Origin: an uncultured bacterium
GTDB taxonomy: Bacteria > Bacillota > Clostridia > Oscillospirales > CAG-272
NCBI GenBank assembly: GCA_949282345.1
Contig: CASDOQ010000064.1
Coordinates: 1-43,025, forward strand
DNA: 43,025 nucleotides
Direction: 5' to 3'
The notes beneath the pieces were generated by a model. That model saw only the letters and a list, made by a program, of their open reading frames with translations. It searched no databases and was not told the origin of the DNA. A program made the position numbers and the translations under genes. Of the stretch, positions 8,254 through 16,691 are shown piece by piece; the first letter of the stretch is position 1; the number at the start of each line of letters is the position of its first letter.

Positions 8254-9123
8254 ATGCTTACTTTATTCACAGATACCGACACCGACATCACTCCGGCCGT
8301 TGCGGCCGAATACGGCTATCGCCTCATCAGTATGCCCTATGCGGTGGACGGCGAGACGGTTTTTCCGTATGAAGACGAACGCCCTGTCGATATGCGCGCT
8401 TTTTACGACTCTCTGCGCGCCGGAGTCCTGCCGACGACGAGCGGCCTCTCTTCCGAAAAATATAAGCAATATTTCCGTCCCGAGTTCGAGGCGGGCAACG
8501 ATATTCTTTACGTTCATTTCTCGGCTGCCATGAGTTGCACCTTTGATGCGATGCACGAGGCCCTCGAGGAACTTCGCGAAGAATTTCCAGAGAGAAAATT
8601 CTATGAGATCGACACCAAGGGAATCACTATCCTCGCCTACTTGATCGTGCGCGAGATCGGCGATATGCTTCTTGCCGGCAAGACCCCCGAGGAGGTCTGC
8701 GCATGGGCCGATCGCGAGATGCTTCACTTTGCCCAATACTTCTTTGCCGATGACCTGAAGTTCTTCCGCCGGAGCGGACGGGTCAGCGGGATCTCGGCAA
8801 CCATGGGAACGCTCCTCGGCATCCGTCCGATCATTTATATGAATTCGGAAGGCAAAATGCTCAGCCTCACCAAAGAACGAGGCCGTGCCCGCGCGATGGA
8901 ACGCCTGCTTGCTTTCATGGAAGAAAAGGGGGAGGATATTGCCGCACACCGCGTGGCCATCGGGCACACCGATGCGCCGGAAATGGCAGAAGAACTGGCC
9001 GAAAAGATCCGCGAACGGTTTGGAAAAGATTTGCAGATCGATATCATCTGCACCAACCCGACCGCCGGATGCCACTGCGGTCCGAACGGAGTCGGCGTAG
9101 CCTTCCATGCCAAGGAGCGGTGA
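8254..9123 (+). CDS. DegV family fatty-acid-binding protein (FakB-like)
   Basis: The product has 289 residues, normal for DegV proteins. These bind a fatty acid in a tunnel between two domains and present its carboxylate to FakA. Motifs seen: FTDTDTDITP at the start, LPTTSGLSSEKY for head-group binding, SAAMSCTFDAM, and GRVSGISATMGTLLGIRPI, a hallmark of the family. ATG 8254 is chosen because the protein then begins on the first family strand; the longer start at 8212 adds a proline-rich extension. The SD (GAAAGGGA) is fair. It lies 86 bases after fakA. Fatty-acid chain preference cannot be read. Confidence 0.9.
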   Translation: MLTLFTDTDTDITPAVAAEYGYRLISMPYAVDGETVFPYEDERPVDMRAFYDSLRAGVLPTTSGLSSEKYKQYFRPEFEAGNDILYVHFSAAMSCTFDAMHEALEELREEFPERKFYEIDTKGITILAYLIVREIGDMLLAGKTPEEVCAWADREMLHFAQYFFADDLKFFRRSGRVSGISATMGTLLGIRPIIYMNSEGKMLSLTKERGRARAMERLLAFMEEKGEDIAAHRVAIGHTDAPEMAEELAEKIRERFGKDLQIDIICTNPTAGCHCGPNGVGVAFHAKER

Positions 9124-9128
9124 ACCGT

Positions 9129-10265
9129 ATGATAGAGATCATACCCGTCAGAACCCGGAAGGAACAGCGCGAATTTTTGCAGTTCCCGCTTCGTATGTAC
9201 CGCGATAATCCCTGCTTTGTACCGCCCCTGTACGCCGATGAAAAGAAGATTTTTTCTCCCCGTTACGTCTACTTAGAAACCTGCGAAGCGGCGTATTACC
9301 TCGCACGCCGGGACGGAAAAACCGTCGGCCGGATCTCGGCCATTCTGCAAAAAGCCGCCAATGAAAAGAACCGGGAACGGCGCGTCCGTTTCACCCGTTT
9401 CGATTCGATCAACGATCAGGAGGTGGCAAACGCCCTCTTCGGCGCGGTGGAAGATTTTTCCCGCCAGCGCGGCATGGATACCGTCTGCGGACCGCTGGGA
9501 TTCTCGGATCTTGAGCGCGAGGGTCTGCTGGTCGAAGGCTTCGACGAACTCTCCACCTTCGAGGAGCAGTACAACGCCGCGTATTACGGTGCGCTGATCG
9601 AGGGATGCGGCTACGGGAAAGAGGTCGACTGGATCGAATCGAAGATCAGCGCGCCGTCCCCGGAAGAAGAGGAAAAAATGCAAAAGACCGCCGAGTTCGT
9701 CATGAAGCGCTATAACCTCCGGATCGGAGAAGCCAAAAACAAGAACGATTTCCTGAAAAGATACGGCGACGGCTTTTTTGCTCTGCTGGACATTGCCTAT
9801 GAAGGGCTTTACGGAACCGTACCTTTCACGGACGGGATGAAAAAGATGCTGATGGATAACTTCCGTCTCATCATTGACCTGCGCCACGCCGCCGTGGTGC
9901 TTGACGAGAACGACCGCGTCGTCTGTCTCGGCCTCTGCTTCCCCTCCCTGGCAAAAGCGCTCCAGCCCTCCGGCGGACGCCTGACCCCGGCCGCGCTCGT
10001 CCGCGTCTTGCGCGCCATCCGTCACCCCGAGATCATCGACCTCGGACTGATCGCCGTTGACCCGGTCTATCTGAACCGGGGCGTCAGCGCGGTGGTGACA
10101 GCCGCCCTTGCCCGGATGCTCCGCGAGGATGGCGTCCGATACGCCGAAACCAACCTGAATCTGGAGGATAACTTCTCGATCAGAAATCAGTGGAAGCGCT
10201 TCTCCGCCGTGGAGCATAAGCGCCGCCGCTCCTATGTGAAAAAACTGGAGGACAAGCCGGTATGA
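9129..10265 (+). CDS. GNAT-like N-acyltransferase family protein (YghO-like)
   Basis: The product has 378 residues. ATG 9129 follows AAGGAGCGG at the end of the DegV gene. The N-terminus (IIPVRTRKEQREFLQFP, then YRDNPCFVPPLYADE) is typical of a long GNAT-like family often annotated as hypothetical or YghO-like. The C-terminal half has a GNAT-type fold pattern ending IDLGLIAVDPVYLNRGV and YAETNLNLEDN. Acceptor and acyl donor are unknown. Its stop overlaps the plsX start by four bases (ATGA), so it is translationally tied to a lipid operon and might use acyl-ACP or modify a lipid component; that is inference. Confidence 0.72.
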   Translation: MIEIIPVRTRKEQREFLQFPLRMYRDNPCFVPPLYADEKKIFSPRYVYLETCEAAYYLARRDGKTVGRISAILQKAANEKNRERRVRFTRFDSINDQEVANALFGAVEDFSRQRGMDTVCGPLGFSDLEREGLLVEGFDELSTFEEQYNAAYYGALIEGCGYGKEVDWIESKISAPSPEEEEKMQKTAEFVMKRYNLRIGEAKNKNDFLKRYGDGFFALLDIAYEGLYGTVPFTDGMKKMLMDNFRLIIDLRHAAVVLDENDRVVCLGLCFPSLAKALQPSGGRLTPAALVRVLRAIRHPEIIDLGLIAVDPVYLNRGVSAVVTAALARMLREDGVRYAETNLNLEDNFSIRNQWKRFSAVEHKRRRSYVKKLEDKPV

Positions 10266-11281
10266 GAATTGCGATAGATTGCCTCGGCGGTGATAAAAGC
10301 CCCGAAGCCAATATCCTCGGTACGCTGGAGGCCCTCCGGCAGTTCCCCGATCTTTCGGTCGTTTTTTTCGGAGACGAAGCGGTCATCCGGCAATCGCTGA
10401 CCGGGGCCGACTGCCCGCTTTCACGTATTGAGATCGTTCACGCACCGCTGGCTCTCAGCGGCGAGGATCGCCCGGTGGACGCCGTCCGGCTGAAAAAAGA
10501 TTCTTCCATGATCCGTGCCATCCGCGCATTGCGGGAGGATGAGGGGATCTCCGCACTGGTCTCCAGTGGGGCGACCGGCCCGTTGGTCGGTGCCTCGATC
10601 CTCCGCATCGGGCGGATCGAAGGGGTACGCCGCCCCGCCTTCTGCCCCATCCTCCCCACGATGAACGGTGGTCTTGTCGGGATCTGCGACAGCGGTGCCA
10701 ACGTAGAATGTACGGCGGAGGAGCTTCGGCAGTTTGCCGTGATGGGCAGCGCCTATCTCTCCGAGGTCTATGGGGTCGACGCGCCGCGTGCCGCACTCCT
10801 GAACGTGGGGACAGAAAGCGAAAAGGGAGATCGACTGCGCCGTGAGGCATACGCTCTCCTCTCCGCTCAAAAAGATCTCCACTTCGTGGGAAATATGGAA
10901 AGCCGTGATCTGCTCTCGGGTCGGTATGACCTCGTGGTATGCGACGGCTTCTCCGGAAACGTGCTGGTGAAAAGCACGGAGGGTGCCTGCCTCGAAATGC
11001 TGAAAAAACTGAAGAAGGACATCTCCTCTTCGATCATCAACAAGATCGGTGCCCTATTCCTCTATCGGATGTTCATGAAAGAAAAAGAATTCATGAACTA
11101 TCAGAATTACGGCGGAAGCGTTCTTCTGGGACTTGAAAAGGTCATCGTGAAAGGACACGGAAGCAGTAATGCCCGCGCCTTTTCCAAGTGTGTGGAGCAG
11201 GCTTACCGGATGGTAGACAAACGGCTGAACGAAAAGATCGCCGCCGGACTGCGATCCGCTGCCGATGCCCCGCAGGGATAA
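10262..11281 (+). CDS. plsX: phosphate acyltransferase PlsX
   Basis: The product has 339 residues. PlsX interconverts acyl-ACP and acyl-phosphate, feeding PlsY in phosphatidic acid synthesis. The start MRIAIDCLGGDKSPE is the family signature. VSSGATGPLVGAS, CDSGANVECTAEEL and VCDGFSGNVLVKSTEG are also conserved PlsX stretches. It is a peripheral membrane enzyme. The ATGA overlap with the GNAT gene and the ACP gene 51 bases downstream place it in one operon with the fatty acid kinase, so acyl-phosphate from FakA/FakB can be passed directly to ACP or to glycerol phosphate. Confidence 0.95.
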   Translation: MRIAIDCLGGDKSPEANILGTLEALRQFPDLSVVFFGDEAVIRQSLTGADCPLSRIEIVHAPLALSGEDRPVDAVRLKKDSSMIRAIRALREDEGISALVSSGATGPLVGASILRIGRIEGVRRPAFCPILPTMNGGLVGICDSGANVECTAEELRQFAVMGSAYLSEVYGVDAPRAALLNVGTESEKGDRLRREAYALLSAQKDLHFVGNMESRDLLSGRYDLVVCDGFSGNVLVKSTEGACLEMLKKLKKDISSSIINKIGALFLYRMFMKEKEFMNYQNYGGSVLLGLEKVIVKGHGSSNARAFSKCVEQAYRMVDKRLNEKIAAGLRSAADAPQG

Positions 11282-11332
11282 CGCAGAATATCGCTTACCT
11301 ATCCCTATCATCTTACAACGAAGGAGAAAATC

Positions 11333-11554
11333 ATGTTTGAAAAAGTACGTGACCTGCTGGCGCGGGAACTGAAAAAAGACGCCGCCGCCATTACCCCCGC
11401 CTCCCGCATCAAAGACGATCTCGGAGCCGATTCGATCGATATCCTCCAGCTCCTCATGACGCTGGAAGAAGAAAACGGGATCGTCATCCCGGATGAAGAA
11501 CTGGCACATTTCACGACCGTCGGGGATATTGTCTCTTATCTTGAAAATCTGTAA
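11333..11554 (+). CDS. acpP: acyl carrier protein
   Basis: A 73-residue acidic protein. The phosphopantetheine attachment site is Ser34 in GADSIDILQL; most ACPs have DSLD, so DSID is a mild variant. The SD is GAAGGAG, seven bases before the ATG. It is the last gene of the fak-plsX operon and is followed by a strong terminator. It may be the general ACP or one dedicated to fatty-acid salvage, since no fab genes are present in the window. Confidence 0.93.
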   Translation: MFEKVRDLLARELKKDAAAITPASRIKDDLGADSIDILQLLMTLEEENGIVIPDEELAHFTTVGDIVSYLENL

Positions 11555-11570
11555 ATCATTCTTTGCATAT

Positions 11571-11600
11571 ACAAAAAGCCACCGGGAAGGTGGCTTTTTT
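11571..11600. terminator. bidirectional terminator between acpP and the lysine ABC operon
   Basis: AGCCACC-GGGAA-GGTGGCT (11577-11595) has a T run on the plus side and an A run on the other, which reads as TTTTT on the minus strand. It therefore ends acpP and the convergent ABC operon. The remaining 116 bases to the ATPase stop show nothing else. Confidence 0.85.
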
Positions 11601-11716
11601 ATTGGGAATTTCGGTTGGATGGGGACAGGCACGGAAAACACCCGGTAGCGTTGACGCCGCAGAGAGCCGGCCGGCGGCGATGCGCTTTTGCGGCACGCCT
11701 CGTCGTCGCAATAGGT

Positions 11717-12514
11717 TCAGGCGTTCGCCTCGCCCAGGAAGCGTGAGAGGAATTCGCGTGCCCGCTGTGTGCGCGGCGCGCCGAAAAACTCCCGGGGAGT
11801 CCCTTCCTCTTCGATACAGCCGTCGTCCATGAAGATGACCCGCCCGGAAACGTCACGGGCAAATCCCATCTCGTGGGTCACGACGATCATGGTCATTCCG
11901 CTTTCGGCCAACGAGCGCATGACCGACAGCACCTCCCCGACCATTTCGGGGTCAAGCGCCGAGGTCGGCTCATCAAAGAGAATGACGTCCGGCTCCATAC
12001 ACAGGGCGCGGGCGATGGCCACGCGTTGTTTCTGCCCACCGGAAAGCTGTGCGGGACGGGCGTTGATATAGGCGTCCATCCCGACCTTGGCAAGTGCCTC
12101 CCGGGCACGGGCCGTAGCTTCCGCGCGCGAGCGGTGCAGTACCACCGTCTGCGGCCGGACGCAGTTTTCTATCGCCGTCATATTATTAAAAAGGTTGAAC
12201 TGCTGAAAGACCATTACCACGCGGGAGCGATATTCGGTCAGCCGGATCGCCTTGTCGGTGATGGCCTTTCCTTCGAAAAAGATCTCGCCGCCGGTCGGTT
12301 CCTCCAGGAGATTGATGCAGCGGAGCATGGTACTCTTGCCCGAGCCGGAGGAGCCGATCACGCTGATGACCTCCCCCCGACGAACGTCGAGGTTGATGTC
12401 ACGCAGGACCTCGTGATCTCCGAAGCTCTTTTGCAGATGGCGGAGGCTGAGGATATATTCTCCGTCCGGTTTGCTCACGCAACCTGTGGCCGGCATCTGA
12501 TTTTCGTTTTCCAT
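11717..12514 (-). CDS. amino-acid ABC importer, ATP-binding subunit
   Basis: A 265-residue cytoplasmic ATPase of the polar amino acid (GlnQ/HisP) type. Walker [10 protein letters not shown] (54-62), Q-loop VFQQFNLF, signature LSGGQKQR, Walker [13 protein letters not shown] and the switch histidine in VVTHEM are all intact. A short extra N-terminus of about 20 residues precedes the first strand. The stop of the permease gene is one base upstream (TGA-C-ATG), so translation is coupled. The lysine riboswitch at the head of the operon suggests lysine as substrate. Confidence 0.92.
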   Translation of the reverse strand: MENENQMPATGCVSKPDGEYILSLRHLQKSFGDHEVLRDINLDVRRGEVISVIGSSGSGKSTMLRCINLLEEPTGGEIFFEGKAITDKAIRLTEYRSRVVMVFQQFNLFNNMTAIENCVRPQTVVLHRSRAEATARAREALAKVGMDAYINARPAQLSGGQKQRVAIARALCMEPDVILFDEPTSALDPEMVGEVLSVMRSLAESGMTMIVVTHEMGFARDVSGRVIFMDDGCIEEEGTPREFFGAPRTQRAREFLSRFLGEANA

Positions 12515-12515
12515 G

Positions 12516-13280
12516 TCAGGCCTCCTTCAGGATATGAATTTCTGCCGCGGGATCCGACTGCGAGCCGCAGATCGTATAATTCCCGGCTCCCTCCAGCTTC
12601 TTTTCCGCCAGACGGAGCAGGCGGGTCACGGTGAAGGTCAGCACAAAATAGAGGATGCAGATGACGGCATAGGTCTGGAAGATCTGAAGGTTGATCCGAT
12701 TGATGACCCCGGCCATATAGTAAAGTTCCATGACTCCGATGACGTTCAGCACCGAGGTATCCTTGATATTGATGACGAACTCGTTACTGACCGAGGGCAG
12801 GATATTCCTCATCGCCTGCGGGAGGATCACGTGGATCATCGCCTGCATATGCGTCATACCTACCGAGCACGCCCCCTCCATCTGCCCACGGTCGACCGAG
12901 ATAATGCCCCCCCGGACGATCTCGGCCATATAGGCACCCGTGTTGATCGAGACGATGAAGATCCCGGCAGGGATCAGCGGGAGCGTGTTGCCTCCGTTCA
13001 GGAAAGCATACCCCCAGAAGATCACCATCGCCTGCACCATCATCGGCGTGCCGCGGAAGACCTCGATATAGACGGCGATCACCGCGTTCAGGATCTTATG
13101 CAGAACCCGGAAGACCGAATTTTTGGAAAGTGGTGCGGTGCGGATCATGCCGGTCAGAAGCCCGATAAGAAGTCCCGCCAATGTGCCGATCAGCGCGATC
13201 AGCATGGTGTATCCCACGCCGCGCAGGAGCAGTTCGTGGTATTTGGTTACGATATTGACGACTTGTGACAGAAATTCCAC
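12516..13280 (-). CDS. amino-acid ABC importer, permease subunit
   Basis: A 254-residue membrane protein of the HisM/GlnP family. The first segments ([17 protein letters not shown]) and the FRGTPMMVQ motif are typical, and the ATPase-docking EAA loop is seen as [12 protein letters not shown] ending in ILPQA. About five transmembrane helices are visible. Only one permease gene is present, so the transporter would work as a homodimer. It lies between the binding protein (23 bases upstream) and the ATPase. Confidence 0.92.
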   Translation of the reverse strand: MEFLSQVVNIVTKYHELLLRGVGYTMLIALIGTLAGLLIGLLTGMIRTAPLSKNSVFRVLHKILNAVIAVYIEVFRGTPMMVQAMVIFWGYAFLNGGNTLPLIPAGIFIVSINTGAYMAEIVRGGIISVDRGQMEGACSVGMTHMQAMIHVILPQAMRNILPSVSNEFVINIKDTSVLNVIGVMELYYMAGVINRINLQIFQTYAVICILYFVLTFTVTRLLRLAEKKLEGAGNYTICGSQSDPAAEIHILKEA

Positions 13281-13303
13281 TGGTTACGCTTCTTTCTTCG
13301 CGA

Positions 13304-14188
13304 TTATTTCGTTTTCGTATAGATAAAGACGAGATTGCTGCGGTAATAGCAGTCGGAGAAATCGACCTGCTGCTTCCGCTCTTCCGTGGGGCTCATACCG
13401 GCAATAATGCCGTCGACCGAGCCGGACATCACGGCCGGGATCAGAGAATCCCAGTCATTCCGCACGATCTCAAGGCTCATGCCGAGTTCGGCAGCAATAT
13501 ACTTTGCGATCTGCACGTCGTAGCCGTTGGCATACTGGCCGGCAGCGCCGCTGATCGGAACGGCACCGTTCACGGCAGTCGTCTGAGTCCAGTTGAAGGG
13601 ATCGTATGCACATTCCATCGAGATCTTCAGAACGCCCTTCGAAACGTCGGTCTTGGAAGAAGAAACGGCATAGGTGAGATTCAGTTCGGTTTCGGTGTTT
13701 TTGTTGGCTTGAAAGATCTGATTCATCAGTTCCTGCTGTTTCTCCTCCGTGACGCCGGCCAAAATGGCGTTGACCTGCTCAAGAAGCGCAGAACCTTTCT
13801 TGAAGGCGACCGCAATGCCGGTGTCATCCCCGGTGACGCGGAAACCGTTCCCGTTGTTCTTCAGCGGAATATACCCGAGGGTTTCATCCTTCTGGGTCTC
13901 GACGAAGGCGGTGGGCTCCTCGGCGACGTAGCCGTCGATGGCACCGCTACGCAGAGCGGTCAGCAGGGCGGGGAAATCGGGATATTCTTTCACGGTCACG
14001 CCGGTGAGCTGCTCCTGCAAAGCCGTCAGGTGGAAGGTTCCCTTCTGCGCCGCCAGGACAGCGCCGGAACCCGAAAGAGCCGAAATGCTGTCTTTGCCCG
14101 AAATGTCGACCTTCTGACGGGCGCCGCAGGACGCGAACGAGAGGCAAAGGAGAACGAGTGCGAGTGCGAGAGATACGATTCTTTTCAT
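13304..14188 (-). CDS. lysine-type ABC substrate-binding lipoprotein, circularly permuted
   Basis: The product has 294 residues. The signal peptide ends at a lipobox with Cys21 (SFASC). In normal class II binding proteins the order is first part of lobe 1, then lobe 2, then return to lobe 1. Here lobe 2 comes first (AQKGTFHLTAL, YPDFPALLTALRSGAIDG, about 35-120), then the return segment (DDTGIAVAFKKGS to ~160), a linker (~161-185), and only then the usual start of the protein: LKISMECAYDPFNWTQ, GYDVQIAKYIAAELG, IIAGMSPTEERKQQVDFSD, ending at residue 294. Both lobes appear complete, so this is a permutation rather than a truncation. It is the first gene behind the lysine riboswitch, with SD CGGAGG. 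Lysine specificity is inferred from that. Confidence 0.9.
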   Translation of the reverse strand: MKRIVSLALALVLLCLSFASCGARQKVDISGKDSISALSGSGAVLAAQKGTFHLTALQEQLTGVTVKEYPDFPALLTALRSGAIDGYVAEEPTAFVETQKDETLGYIPLKNNGNGFRVTGDDTGIAVAFKKGSALLEQVNAILAGVTEEKQQELMNQIFQANKNTETELNLTYAVSSSKTDVSKGVLKISMECAYDPFNWTQTTAVNGAVPISGAAGQYANGYDVQIAKYIAAELGMSLEIVRNDWDSLIPAVMSGSVDGIIAGMSPTEERKQQVDFSDCYYRSNLVFIYTKTK

Positions 14189-14213
14189 GATTTTTTCCTC
14201 CGAAATGTTTTTT

Positions 14214-14246
14214 AAAACAAAACGGTCGAAGCAAGTGCTTCGACCG
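14214..14246 (-). terminator. riboswitch expression-platform terminator
   Basis: On the minus strand CGGTCGAAGCA and TGCTTCGACCG form a perfect 11-bp stem with a tiny loop, followed by TTTTGTTTT. It sits between the lysine aptamer and the first gene of the ABC operon and would stop transcription when lysine is bound. Confidence 0.88.
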
Positions 14247-14284
14247 TCTCAATACATCCGGGGGTATATACTGATTCAATCGAT

Positions 14285-14450
14285 TGTAGCACTCCGCAAA
14301 TTCATGCGACAGTCGAGGGGATATTCTCCCAACGCCCAACAGCACCGCCCGGGTGACGAAGCCATTTCGGCAAAAGCACCTTTCGCATCGGCATCAACGA
14401 CCTCCCGGGTCTGCACCGCGCTACTCATTGCTTCTGCGCCTCTAACAAAT
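14285..14450 (-). ncRNA. lysine riboswitch (L box) aptamer
   Basis: On the minus strand the conserved L-box blocks occur in order: TTAGAGGCGCAGAAG and GAGTAGCGC near the 5' end, TTTTGCCGAAATGGC in the middle, CGACTGTCGCATG, and TTGCGGAGTGCTAC at the 3' end. The ends can pair to form P1 (GATTTGTTAG with CTACAATC, with bulges). A terminator follows at 14246-14214 and a perfect promoter precedes it. Lysine riboswitches repress lysine synthesis and uptake genes; here the target is a complete ABC importer. Confidence 0.9.
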
Positions 14451-14478
14451 CTTTGATTCGACTATTCTGTTTGACCTC

Positions 14479-14507
14479 ATTATACGCCCCCTTTTGTGAT
14501 TTGTCAA
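14479..14507 (-). promoter_or_regulatory. perfect sigma-A promoter of the lysine ABC operon
   Basis: TTGACA (14507-14502), exactly 17 bases, TATAAT (14484-14479) on the minus strand. Transcription should start near 14472, giving a leader of about 285 bases that holds the lysine riboswitch. Confidence 0.9.
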
Positions 14508-14565
14508 TAGTTTTTTTTATTTTTTTGTGATTTTTGTCAAAAGAAAAAAGAAAACCGGCATCGGC

Positions 14566-14594
14566 TTTACAAAACCTCCGGGGTACGGTATACT
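14566..14594 (+). promoter_or_regulatory. promoter of the M24 peptidase gene
   Basis: TTTACA (14566-14571), a 17-base spacer and TATACT (14589-14594), about 100 bases before the start codon. It is divergent from the lysine operon promoter. Confidence 0.65.
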
Positions 14595-14702
14595 TAATTA
14601 TAGAAGGGTTTCGGAAGACGCGGGTCAACCGGCTCACGCGAAAAGAAAGCCGCCCCGCCGTCAAAAAAAGTAAAAACAAGATGCCGAAGAAGGTAAAATG
14701 AG

Positions 14703-16508
14703 ATGTCGCAAGAAGAAAAAAGAAAGAATATTCGGGAAAGGCTGGCAGCTCTGCGCGCCCGGATGGAAGAACGCGGAGCCGATGCCTGCCTGATTGTGAC
14801 CGAGGATTTTCACGGTTCGGAATACGTCGGAGATCACTTCAAAGCGCGCGAATACTTCTCGGGTTTTACGGGATCTGCGGGCACGCTGATCGTTTTGCGT
14901 AAGGAAGCCGCCCTGTTCACCGACGGCCGCTATTTTCTACAGGCGGAGGAGGAACTCTCGGGAAGTGGCATCTGCCTGATGAAGAGCGGGATACCGGGCG
15001 TTCCCTCTCCTGCCGAATACCTGTGCCGCGCTCTCCCGGACGGAGCGTCGGTCTTTTTTGACGGACGAACCGTCAGCCTGCATATGCTCACCTCTCTGCG
15101 CCGGACAACCGAGGGGCACGGATTCAAATTTATCGGCAAATACGACCTTGCCGGAGAAGCCTTTCCCGACCGACCTCCGCTTTCTGCGCGGCCGATATGG
15201 GAACTGCCCGTCGCCTACGCCGGGGAAAGCCGGGTCGAAAAGATCAGGCGGGTGCGTCGCGCCATGGAGGAATGCGGAGCCGATTATCTTCTGCTTTCCT
15301 CGCTGGATGAGATCGCGTGGCTCCTGAATCTCCGGGGGGACGACGTGACCTGCACGCCGGTCTTTCTCGCCTTTCTCCTCCTGGATACCGACGGGGCAAC
15401 GCTCTGCCTGCAGGAAAAAGCCCTCCCGGACGGATTGCGCGAAGAACTTTCCGCGTGCGGCATTTCGTTCGCCCCCTATGAAGAGATATACCGCCTTTTA
15501 GGGCAGCTTCCCGGCGGGTGCGTTCTCCGCTACGACGGAAAAACGGCCAATTCGCAACTGACCGATGCCGTCCCGGCCGAGGTGCGCACGCTGGATAAGG
15601 AAAGTCCCGTTTGTCGGATGAAGGCCGTCAAGAACGCCGTGGAGCAGGAGAATCTGCGGGCGGCGCACCGGGCGGACGGCGCGGCGCTGACGCGCTTCCT
15701 CTTCTGGCTGAAGGATCATGCGGGAAAGCCTGGGATCACGGAACTTTCCGCCTGCCGAAAATGCGAGGAATTCCGCCGTCGGAATGCCGATTATCTCGGG
15801 CCGAGCTTCTCGCCGATCATCGCGCACGGCGAGCACGCCGCCATCATCCATTACGAACCGACCGATGCGAGCGATATTCCCATCCCCGCCCGCGGACTCT
15901 GTCTGACCGACACCGGCGCGCATTACTCGGGCGGAACGACCGATGTCAGCCGTACCGTAGCCCTCGGCCCGCTGACCGAAGAAGAAAGGAGGATCTTTAC
16001 GACCGTCCTGCGCGGGCATCTCGCACTGGCCGCCGCCCGCTTTCCGGCAGGCGTAAGCGGAGAAAACCTTGATATCCTGGCCCGCGCCCCGCTTTGGGCG
16101 GAAGGACTTGACTATCTGCACGGGACAGGACACGGCGTCGGCTATCTTCTCTCGGTGCACGAAGGCCCGCAAGCTATCCGCTGGCGTCACACCGGGAACC
16201 CCTGTGCGCTGGAAGCCGGGATGATTGTCTCGGACGAGCCAGGCTACTACCGGGCCGGGGCGTTCGGGATCCGCCATGAAAACCTCCTGCTCGTCACGCC
16301 GGCCGGGGAAAGCGAATACGGACATTTCCTCGCCTTCTCCCCGCTCACGCTCGTTCCATTTGACCGGGATGCGATCGACCCCGCCCTCCTCCCCGGGGAG
16401 GATAGATCGCGTCTGAATGCGTATCACCGACAGGTCTTTGCGGCGCTGGCTCCCCTGTTTTCTGGCGAAGAACTCGAACGCCTCCGGGATGCCACTGCCC
16501 CGCTCTGA
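14703..16508 (+). CDS. Xaa-Pro aminopeptidase (aminopeptidase P, M24B)
   Basis: The product has 601 residues, the length of the long three-domain aminopeptidase P type. It removes an N-terminal residue preceding proline from peptides in the cytoplasm. Two creatinase-like N-terminal domains (with FTGSAGTLIV and FTDGRYFLQA, and a second copy around DYLLLSSLDEIAWLLNLRG) precede the pita-bread catalytic domain. All five metal ligands are seen: Asp403 (LTDTGAHY), Asp414 (GTTDVSRT), His477 (HGTGHGVG), Glu512 (DEPGYY) and Glu526 (RHENLL). The ribosome binding site is moderate (GAAGAAGG). It stands alone behind its own promoter and is followed by a gene with a separate promoter. Confidence 0.93.
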   Translation: MSQEEKRKNIRERLAALRARMEERGADACLIVTEDFHGSEYVGDHFKAREYFSGFTGSAGTLIVLRKEAALFTDGRYFLQAEEELSGSGICLMKSGIPGVPSPAEYLCRALPDGASVFFDGRTVSLHMLTSLRRTTEGHGFKFIGKYDLAGEAFPDRPPLSARPIWELPVAYAGESRVEKIRRVRRAMEECGADYLLLSSLDEIAWLLNLRGDDVTCTPVFLAFLLLDTDGATLCLQEKALPDGLREELSACGISFAPYEEIYRLLGQLPGGCVLRYDGKTANSQLTDAVPAEVRTLDKESPVCRMKAVKNAVEQENLRAAHRADGAALTRFLFWLKDHAGKPGITELSACRKCEEFRRRNADYLGPSFSPIIAHGEHAAIIHYEPTDASDIPIPARGLCLTDTGAHYSGGTTDVSRTVALGPLTEEERRIFTTVLRGHLALAAARFPAGVSGENLDILARAPLWAEGLDYLHGTGHGVGYLLSVHEGPQAIRWRHTGNPCALEAGMIVSDEPGYYRAGAFGIRHENLLLVTPAGESEYGHFLAFSPLTLVPFDRDAIDPALLPGEDRSRLNAYHRQVFAALAPLFSGEELERLRDATAPL

Positions 16509-16564
16509 AGCCGCCCGGAATCCTTTTCCCGAAGCCTTCCCCCAAAATATTGTGCCGGAATCTA

Positions 16565-16593
16565 TTGCATTTTTCTGGAGGAGCCCGTATAAT
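16565..16593 (+). promoter_or_regulatory. promoter of the GH3 gene
   Basis: TTGCAT (16565-16570), 17 bases, TATAAT (16588-16593). It lies about 100 bases upstream of the GH3 start. Confidence 0.7.
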
Positions 16594-16691
16594 TGAGACA
16601 TAGCACTCTGGGAAAACAGCGCAGTCTAAAACGGCCGCCGTTTCCTTTTGCAGCCCGAATTTCAGCTTAAATAATGAAAAGGAGAATATCT

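Noticed and set aside
13304-14188. The binding protein as a truncated or frameshifted pseudogene
   Set aside because: Both lobes, the signal peptide and the return segment are intact in one frame; only the order is changed.
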